Both the position numbers and the translations under genes were made by a program. The notes beneath the pieces were generated by a model, which saw nothing but the letters and a program-made list of their open reading frames with translations, did not search any database and had not been told where the DNA came from. A stretch of 64,000 bases of DNA from Sparassis latifolia (Eukaryota; Basidiomycota; Agaricomycetes; Polyporales; Sparassidaceae): the NCBI GenBank assembly GCA_018466975.1, contig CM031561.1:2480001-2544000 (forward strand), given 5' to 3'. Positions 57,425 through 64,000 of the stretch are shown here, piece by piece (the first letter of the stretch is position 1; each line of letters begins with the position of its first letter).

Positions 57425-57806
57425 TGTTACAACGGTACGTTGAGTACAATTATGCGTTAACCTGAGACTTCGAGTCTCAATATCTCTCGACTCGATCTGG
57501 ACTCTCTCTAGACCATAACACCATAGTCTAGAACCTGTACTGACTCATTCCTCACTGTGAGGGTACTCACTGACTCAGCCATTACTGGCATGTATTACTC
57601 AACATGTACTATTAGTATATAAGGCTGAGATCGTCGACTGGAACCCCAGTCTTGATCTGGTTACTTTACCTCTCAATACACGGGATTATCACTAGTCCTT
57701 GTGTGATCTTCTTGACTCTCGATTCTTGACTCGCATTTACTTAGTTGTCGAACGACTTAGTACTTGCTCGATGAACCTCGGACAAGTGGTACACCCCAGC
57801 GTAACA
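57425..57806 (+). repeat. Element D 3' LTR (382 bp)
   Basis: Matches 50092-50503 apart from the 30-bp gap and about a dozen transitions, mostly at CpG sites. It is followed by ATGAA and the resumed element B gag. Confidence 0.93.
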
Positions 57807-57811
57807 ATGAA

Positions 57812-59053
57812 AGGGTTTAGTGTGATCTCAAAAAGCATCGATAAGCTGCCCATTGGATTCGTGTTTGATGAGAGCTGTCCTTTCACTGTCTGGCCTGGGT
57901 TAACGTGATGCCACTTGAGAACGTGATCGAGCATTGTCTTTCTGACAATTGTGCGAGGTACGAATGCATCAGTCAAAAGTATGACTTTAGACTGAGCATT
58001 TTACTGGCAGAGACCTGCTTGAGTATCTTCCTCAACTTTGAGGCAGTTTCTGATCATGCAACCAGGCATACCGCAATAATGACATGCGAGCGAAAAAGTC
58101 ACTGCAGGTCGTGAACTGGTCACTGGCTTCGAAGCCGATGTCGTGGACTGAGTAGGAGCGACGATATTGACTATGAACTGGGTGAGAGCATCAATGAGGC
58201 TTTTAAAATCCTTGACCTTGACACCAGATGTGTCCGTCGCAGTCTGCAATGTCGTTGGAATGGTCAGAGTGGTAGGAGTTTCTAGTAGAACATATCTTGC
58301 GGCGTCATAGATATTCGCAATGGTGTAGGGATCAGTGGTCTGGGAACTTGAGCTGTAGACACTGTGAAATGCAACTGCAGAGCGAAGGCTGGAAACCTCG
58401 AATGAAAGTGCGACTTTGCTCATCAGAAGAGAGTCAATTTTTACCAATGAGAAATGTAGTGATGAGCAAAAACTCGCAATAATAGTTTCCGAAGTCTGCA
58501 GTGCTGTGAATCTCAATTCACGCTCATTCTCCGATGAGGTGATCAAGATCAGTGACTGACCACTTGTGATCATCACCTGAGCCTGGATAAAGCTCGATAA
58601 TTGCTTTCTTAAAGTTGGCAAAAGTCGCAGGAGGTGAATACTGTGGTAGCAACTCCCAAATATGCTAACTTCGACAGAGGGATACATTTTTATGTACTTC
58701 TTCTTCTTCTCCTCATCTGCAATCATAGTGCAACCAAAGAATACATCAAAATCATTAAAACAACATCACAAAGTGCGAGGCTGAGTCAGATCAAAGTTCG
58801 GAGTAGTGTGATGTCCTCTGAGAGGCATGAGGATAGGATTGGGGTTCGTCATTGGTGGAGCGAGAGGTGTAGCGGCGTGTAAATAAGGTGATAATGCTGG
58901 AGAGTTGTGAGGCGACGATTCTGGTGAATTGTTGTGTGATGTCGCAGAAAGCAGTGTGAGTTCAGAAGGGTCAGATTGAAATGGAGAATTTGGACAAGTC
59001 AATGCTGGAGAAAGTGGGAGAGGTGGAGTGCGATATGCAGTTGTGTTGAACAA
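57812..59053 (-). pseudogene. Element B gag remnant
   Basis: The minus strand reads a Pro/Ser-rich N-terminus ending NPILMPLRGHHTTPNFDL (58766-59053). Then comes the capsid-like part (58001-58726) with DFKSLIDALTQFIVN and the nucleocapsid motif CHYCGMPGCMIRNC, where Cys replaces the expected His. Further on is TDAFVPRTIV with KWHHVNPGQ (57812-57976). Element D splits it at 57811/50092. The sequence family is one I recognise from many Agaricomycete genomes. Confidence 0.8.
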
Positions 59054-59294
59054 AAATTCATGTTCATCAAAGAGATGTCTTCCAAAACTCAGGGAAGGCT
59101 AGAAGAGGTCGCTACAGGCTTGGACTCAGGATGCAAAGGTTCTTCTGAGTCTGGGAGGCTCGCTACTACATCGTGATTTCCTTGTCGTGCGAGATGAGCG
59201 GGAGTAGGTCGCAATACTCAATGCGAAATGGTGAAAGAAGAAGGCTGCAGGTGCAATGTATTCTGAAAGAGACCCCTTGTGGTGAGCTCCAAAA
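59054..59294 (-). other. Element B leader region next to its 5' LTR
   Basis: A short minus-strand stretch between LTR and gag. It should contain the primer-binding site; TTTTGGAGCTCACC follows the LTR, but I cannot match it to a tRNA with confidence. Confidence 0.35.
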
Positions 59295-60597
59295 TGATGA
59301 GTGCACACCTGACACAAACACCTAAACCCAACTAAACAAACAAGAAGGGCAATCTGTGTGAGAGTGAAGGGCATCGCAACTGTAAAATGATGCAAGCGAG
59401 TCCCAGAACCTCAACCAAAGCCTAAGGGGGATGCAACCTGTAAAAGAACGAGGGCTCGCAATGTAAACATGAAGTCGGGTGACAATCTATGATGAAGTCG
59501 CGAAAGTCGGAAAGTGGAGAAGCTAAAGTCATGATGTGATCGCCAAACTCATAGGCAAAGATAAACTAAATCACAAAGAGGGAGGGAACTATCTGTGTGG
59601 GAGGAACACTATGGGGAAATGCAGTATTCGATGTCTCAATGAAGTTGCAGTCAGTCTAACGCAAAAGTCGGAGTAAGACTAATGCAAATGGTATATCGCA
59701 GTGTCGCTATGTCGCTATGTCACTATCGCAGTGTCACAGTTTACCATCGCTATCGCAGTCACAGTCACAGTCTCTAAATATAGTACGCAGTCTTGCTATA
59801 TTGCAGTGTCACTATGTCGCTATGTTGCAGTGGGGTATATCGCAGTTCGAAGTCGCTATCACAGTAAATGCAGTTTCTCGTGATCTGAAGCTAAGGGGAA
59901 CTCCTCCCTACTGGTCTTTGATCATAATCGACATAGATACAGCAGGTATTTATAGAGAGGAAAAGGAGAAAAAATGCGGAAGTCGCAGAATGTCAGACAA
60001 TGGATCCTGACATCAGAAAGAGTTGCAATAGTCTAGGACGAATGGAAAAATAGATAAAGTGAGTGGAGAGGTGAATGTCATATGTTAGCGATGGAGAAGA
60101 ATGTTAAAGTAGAGGAAAATCGAAATAAAACATATGCTACTTGTCCTGAACCACATGAAACACTCAAACAGCATCTCCAGTCCAGCACGAAGGTAGGAGT
60201 CTTGAAGGGAAGGTTAAATGATAAAGGGCATAGAATTTGCAAAATAAGAGGGCACAACTGTTAAGCGACACTGATAAGTCAGTGTGATGTTGGGGAAGTA
60301 CGGACTTAGAAGGAAATCAGCCAGGGCACATCAGACGAGACCAAAGGGCAACAGGTAAGTGGTATCCGACAGCAAGGAGATGCAAGAGTGGTGTATGAGT
60401 GACAAAAGAATGCCAAATCTTGAAGAGAAGTCACGAGGAGTTGAGCGAAGTCGAACAAAGTCGCGCAAAGTTGCAAAAGTTCACAGAGTGTCACGAAAGA
60501 GTTGGATGCCTCTCAGAAGCTAAGGCATAGAGTAGTGAGGTCTGAGAGATTATTGGAAAATGCATTTTCAGAGGCCAGGAGGTCTGGGAGTGTATCA
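59295..60597 (-). repeat. Element B 5' LTR (about 1.3 kb), uninterrupted
   Basis: Starts TGATGAGTGCACACC and ends GGGAGTGTATCA on the plus strand. It contains tandem phrases of CAGTGTCGCTATG-type and aligns to the three left segments. It served to define where C and P2 entered the left LTR. Confidence 0.85.
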
Positions 60598-60949
60598 TCG
60601 TGGTGCAGTCATATATGCATATTATACATAGAAAGGCCAAGATTATATTCCCAAGATATTACACCATGCCATTAGATGGTCAAAAGAGGTACTGTATATA
60701 ATTGAGAAGCCACTGAAAATTGCACCTTTTAAACTTTTGAAAAAACTAAAGAGGAGATCCACTACAGGGACTGCAAAAAGTAAGACACCAACTCGAGCAG
60801 AACATTAAACTCTAGAGTTAGCCCACTATGTAGCAGCTGCAGGAACAAGAAGCCTTATTACTCTGAGTAATGATCCTGGTGCAGCACGTGGTGCTAAGCA
60901 TAAGCATAGTGAAGATGCAGCAGGCTCTAAGTCTAAGAAACATAAGGTT
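60598..60949. other. AT-rich flank right of element B
   Basis: Contains stretches that may belong to the decayed coding region that follows (for example AAGCATAAGCATAGTGAAG near 60898). No feature can be fixed. Confidence 0.3.
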
Positions 60950-61640
60950 ACAAGTGCTATAATATCAGGAAATCTGGCTTCACTGCAAGGCTTTGTTTGA
61001 AATGCAGAAACATACAGTTGTGCCTATGACAGTCTCTTCTCAATCTTATATGCTGTATATACTTCACCTAAATGGTGGATGTCCAATGTTTAGCAGCAGA
61101 ATATTCATCTGCAGCTTTTTACATAAGTGTTTAATGGTGTTAAACTGGGCAAATGAACAATGAAAAATGCACGAGACAGAATCAGACTTAGTTTGCACTA
61201 AGTTAATTCTAAGGTATTTCCAGTAATAGGTACAGAAGGAACTGATATCTATGCATTATGCCAGGAGATGTTGAATCACTCTGAAGATATTCTGACTTAC
61301 ACACTTATATATGATCACTGTAATATAGAATTTGAGAGTAATACAGATGGAACTGTAATAGTGCATTGCTTTATAATCTGGAATATGAGTCTTTGCCAGA
61401 TTTTCAGTGTTTAATCACCAACAGTCTGCAGATTAACTGGAAATCTAAGTTAGAATTGCAAGATCAGAAGTATAGACTTTGTGATATAGTTTATTATAGT
61501 GGGTTCCACTTTACTACGTGTATCATTACAAAGACTGAAAGTATCTGATTTAATAATAGGGTTACAACTGGGCAAACTTGTATACTAGAGGGACAAATAG
61601 AGAGTATGGATTCAACAGCACTGATAAAGTGTAGATCAAA
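60950..61640 (+). pseudogene. Decayed thiol-hydrolase-like (UCH/USP-type) domain of a basidiomycete family
   Basis: On the plus strand SCAYDSLFSILYAVYTSPKW starts near 61016, then NARDRIRLSL, VFPVIGTEGTDIYALCQEML and, in another frame from 61366, YESLPDFQCLITNS, LCDIVYYSGFHFTTCI and near 61560 a TTGQTCILEG-like end. The order (Cys in an N-terminal CAYDS motif, His in GFHFT) matches a protein family I recall from mushroom mobile-element-rich regions that resembles ubiquitin C-terminal hydrolases. At least four stops (TAG, TAA, TGA, TAA between 61086 and 61202) and a frameshift make it dead. Confidence 0.6.
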
Positions 61641-63100
61641 GATTAGTTCTGTTGTAGTATATGTTAAAGCATGACTGTATTAGATTGTAATATAGCTAAA
61701 TGTATGTTTAATTATAAAAATGTACAACTGTAATACTTTTGAATAATAAGTGCAAAAAAGAGACTAAACACATATATTAGAAGTGTAGGCCTGATAGATA
61801 TTTAAATTATGAATCATCCTTGCTGTGCATTAGCATTGGCCCACTCCAAGCAAGTATACTAGTAGATGTATTGTTTAATCATTATTTCATATAAGTTAGA
61901 CTGATATTGCTTAAAGATGTACTGCTTAAGTTATAAATTCAAAGTAATCTACTCCTGTAGGAAAGCAAACTATAATAGTATAATAAAGCATTCATTTAAG
62001 AATATTTCAGCTTGGGACAGTCTCACATTAGACCATCTTATCTTATCTTTGAAATGATCTATAGTTAGGACCTCCCAATGCCACAAAACATGAAAGCATG
62101 AATGTCAAAGACACTCATGTTGAAGATTGTAAGTAAGCATATTGTCTGTTTACTATGTCAATATTGAAGGCCTACTAGTGAATATCTTCTTATAAAATAC
62201 AAAATATGTTTTAAATGAGATAATATGAAAGTCCAATGTAAGGTCAGATAATATATTCTGAATCTGCATGCTATCTTATCTATAGTCTCACATTTAAAAA
62301 CTGTTAGAATGAAAAACTGAAAAGATATAGCACAAAGTAAATTAAGGCATCCCAAAGTTGAACTGTTCCCATTATACTAGGACCTTCCATAGTTCTGTCA
62401 TTTAAAAGATATTAAAAGTCTTTTTATCTTAAAATTTATAAGAAAGCTATATACTAAGATTACAATGATCTGAAATAAAGCTAAGTAATATGATGTTCTC
62501 ACACTGGAATGTCCCATATTAGTATTTATCACTGTGTGACATGTGACAATATATAAAAAAGCTCATGATAAGAGAAAACAGTGAGACAAAACTGGTCCAT
62601 TTTCTGTTTTCAAGTGCCAAAATCTACTTTTGAGATGAGCCAGGCCTAGTACTCTCCTAAGGTTAGATTAGGTCTTTAGAAAAAGGACCTGAAAAATCAT
62701 GCTAAAAGAGCCTCTTAGGTACAACCCTTTAGTGATTAAGTTTAACCTAAGAGGCTGAGTTGGGGGGTACCCTGAAGTGTTCATCTTATATTGAACACCA
62801 TTTTACAAGTAATTAGATCCTTTATCCACATTTTCCTTTAAGTTCCTGCTAAAATAACCCCACAACTTGCAAGATATCAACTTGCTAATGTTTGTATTTA
62901 TGCCACACCTTTGTCAGATGACTTGATGTGACAAAGCTCAAGCTTATTTGAGAGAAAGTAGGTTCTACCTCACATGGATCATAATTCTGCAAATTTGTGT
63001 CATAAAATTCTGTTAGCTTTTAGATTATTCCTGTATTTGCAGCTGCCATAATTTTAATGCTATAGCAACACATATAAAAATAATTACCAGCATTATTTGA
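61641..63100. other. AT-rich stretch without a recognisable gene
   Basis: About 1.5 kb with short open frames only. By position, the minus-strand fragments further right should continue leftward here, but I could not read them beyond about 63100. Confidence 0.4.
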
Positions 63101-63900
63101 ATTTGAAACTTTGCCGGTGATTCATGAGATGTCATATTTGTGAGGCTGTGGCTCTTTATGTATGACACTGAGAATATGTAAATTTAGATATACATTTTGC
63201 TAATAAGATCGACAAAAAAACTCATTATGCATAGTTTTTTGCAAACATACTAGCTGTGGTGTAAACTCCACTCCATAAAATTCAATCTGCTCACCAGTCT
63301 TCTCAACTATATAGGTTCTCATCTTGCATTTTGACTTTTGATTACTGTCCATGTGGCACATGTCCTTCTGTTTCAGATATGTTGTGATATTATCAATTAC
63401 TGTATCTGGAAGCTTTGTCTTCACTAAATTTCAGAATAACGCAAAAACTGAACTGGACTTGTAGTTAAGAGAGTGTATAAGCTCTGCAGAAAGCCTAGTT
63501 AAAATGAAATTGCATGCTCAGTTACAATGTGGTTTGTTGTGCGAGCCAGCCATATAACCAATTTGAATCAGCTTTCTTGGATCTTTAAGCTTTAATTGAC
63601 ATTAGTGAGACTTTGCAAAAGAATTATAAAAAAAATACAAGCTCTGATGCTTTTCTTATAATCCACAACCTCCTTAATTACTGCATCAAACCACTTCAAC
63701 ACATCCTCATCACTGCAGAAGTCTCTTAAGACCATTCTGATTAGTTTGCCTGTTTTTTCATCATAAAAAATGACACTCTCAGTTGGACCAACAATTCTAG
63801 CCAATTTTGAATGATTAAGCAGATGAACAGGATGGTGCTCAAGATGCTTGTCTGCCTGCTGACAGGTCTCCAAATGCTTCCTTCACAAGGAGTCAATCTG
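63100..63900 (-). pseudogene. Remnant of a TET/JBP-associated (2OG dioxygenase-type) basidiomycete protein
   Basis: Minus-strand pieces in order: IVGPTESVIFYDEKTGKLI and FCSDEDVLKWFDAVIKEVVD (63592-63873); KTKLPDTVIDNITTYLKQKD (63330-63424); and KEPQPHKYDIS near 63130-63165. I recall this order from the region N-terminal to the TET/JBP-type 2-oxoglutarate/Fe(II) dioxygenase domain in mushroom genes, which are often linked to KDZ DNA transposons. The dioxygenase domain with its His-x-Asp motif would lie left of 63100, but I do not find it. Frameshifts and stops separate the pieces, so this is a pseudogene. The family call is tentative. Confidence 0.4.
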
Positions 63901-64000
63901 CCTGTTATCATAAACTTAAAGAGCTCTTTCTCTTAAGGTCGTGCTGATGCAGCAAGCAGTTTAAGGCCAACTTAATCTTGTGTGAGATAACTGGCCAAAG

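Larger units (their letters stand above)
50092..57806 (+). mobile_element. Element D: chromodomain Ty3/gypsy retrotransposon with an extra 3' ORF
   Basis: LTRs at 50092-50503 (412 bp) and 57425-57806 (382 bp) begin TGTTACAA and end with ATAACA or GTAACA. A perfect ATGAA duplication (50087-50091 and 57807-57811) flanks it. The internal order is gag, protease, RT, RNase H, integrase and chromodomain, then a third ORF with zinc knuckles. AGGAAGGGG shortly before the 3' LTR is the polypurine tract. All frames are open except for point stops that C-to-T or G-to-A changes explain. The element lies inside the gag of element B in opposite orientation. Confidence 0.95.
16852..60597 (-). mobile_element. 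Element B: old minus-strand Ty3/gypsy element split by nested insertions
   Basis: The outer ends are two copies of an LTR of about 1.3 kb that reads TGATACACTCCC to GCACTCATCA on the minus strand. The right copy is continuous (59295-60597). The left copy is split into 16852-17235, 35533-36198 and 37918-38191. Between them lie decayed gag (57.8-59.05 kb and 49.6-50.09 kb), protease (48.9-49.5), RT (47.6-48.2), RNase H (about 47.0-47.5), an integrase linker (46.5-46.8) and integrase pieces (46.28-46.5, 41.08-41.29, 40.29-40.9), in the right order for minus-strand reading. On the minus strand AGAAGGAGA precedes the 3' LTR as a polypurine tract. I found no target-site duplication, so the element or its flanks have decayed. 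Much of the span belongs to insertions C, P2, E and D. Confidence 0.85.

Noticed and set aside
9974..57806. Classical RIP as the cause of the stops
   Set aside because: The bases before the mutated CpG are mixed (A, C and T), and no CpA or TpCpG preference shows among the stop codons. General CpG decay explains them better.

Overview
ORGANISM. The window looks like nuclear DNA of an Agaricomycete fungus (Basidiomycota), possibly Polyporales. Supporting features are short GT-AG introns of about 45-110 bp (one gap in the coiled-coil gene is longer, or is split by a 9-nt exon), a ten-exon membrane P450, chromodomain Ty3/gypsy and Ty1/copia retrotransposons, and decayed members of protein families that expand in mushroom genomes (RecQ-like helicase, a thiol-hydrolase-like domain, a possible TET/JBP-associated protein). 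There is no bacterial gene organisation. LAYOUT. Bases 1-8 kb are ordinary gene-bearing DNA: the 3' end of an unknown gene (38-586, +), a coiled-coil/low-complexity protein gene (1566-4674, -) and a complete cytochrome P450 gene (5696-7931, -) that I could resolve into ten phase-consistent exons encoding 542 residues. From about 10 kb to the right edge almost everything is mobile DNA. Element A (9974-15866) is a chromodomain Ty3/gypsy element with 250-bp LTRs. A small TA-flanked MITE (15995-16355) follows. NEST. The rest, up to 60597, is a deep nest. The host is an old minus-strand Ty3/gypsy element, B (16852-60597), with about 1.3-kb LTRs. Its left LTR was entered by element C (17236-35532; 180-bp LTRs, TSD TGGTA). 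C was entered by a Ty1/copia element (17928-32479; 413-bp LTRs, TSD CCTCA). The copia gag was entered by a 9.1-kb foldback-like inverted-repeat element (19199-28330; 9-bp TSD GTGGAAATC). That element carries 33-bp and about 170-bp tandem arrays in mirror orientation and a 1.8-kb inverted-repeat-bounded segment with a RecQ-type helicase fragment. B was also entered by nested palindromic elements with tRNA-like arms (36199-37917), by a young non-autonomous 5-kb LTR element, E (41291-46282; LTRs of 816 bp differing at two sites; TSD GATGC), and by a second chromodomain gypsy element, D (50092-57806; TSD ATGAA), which has an extra zinc-knuckle ORF between pol and the 3' LTR. Bases 60.6-64 kb hold decayed coding fragments in AT-rich DNA. 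HOW IT FITS TOGETHER. Apart from the three left-hand genes, nothing here looks like an active host pathway. Three autonomous-type families (A, D, copia) are silenced mainly by premature TGA codons that are best explained as CGA to TGA changes, as expected from decay at methylated CpG. Target-site duplications and LTR similarity agree on a relative order of B, then C, then copia, then the foldback element, with E much younger. Family assignments rest on motifs I recognise in translations; no database search was run.
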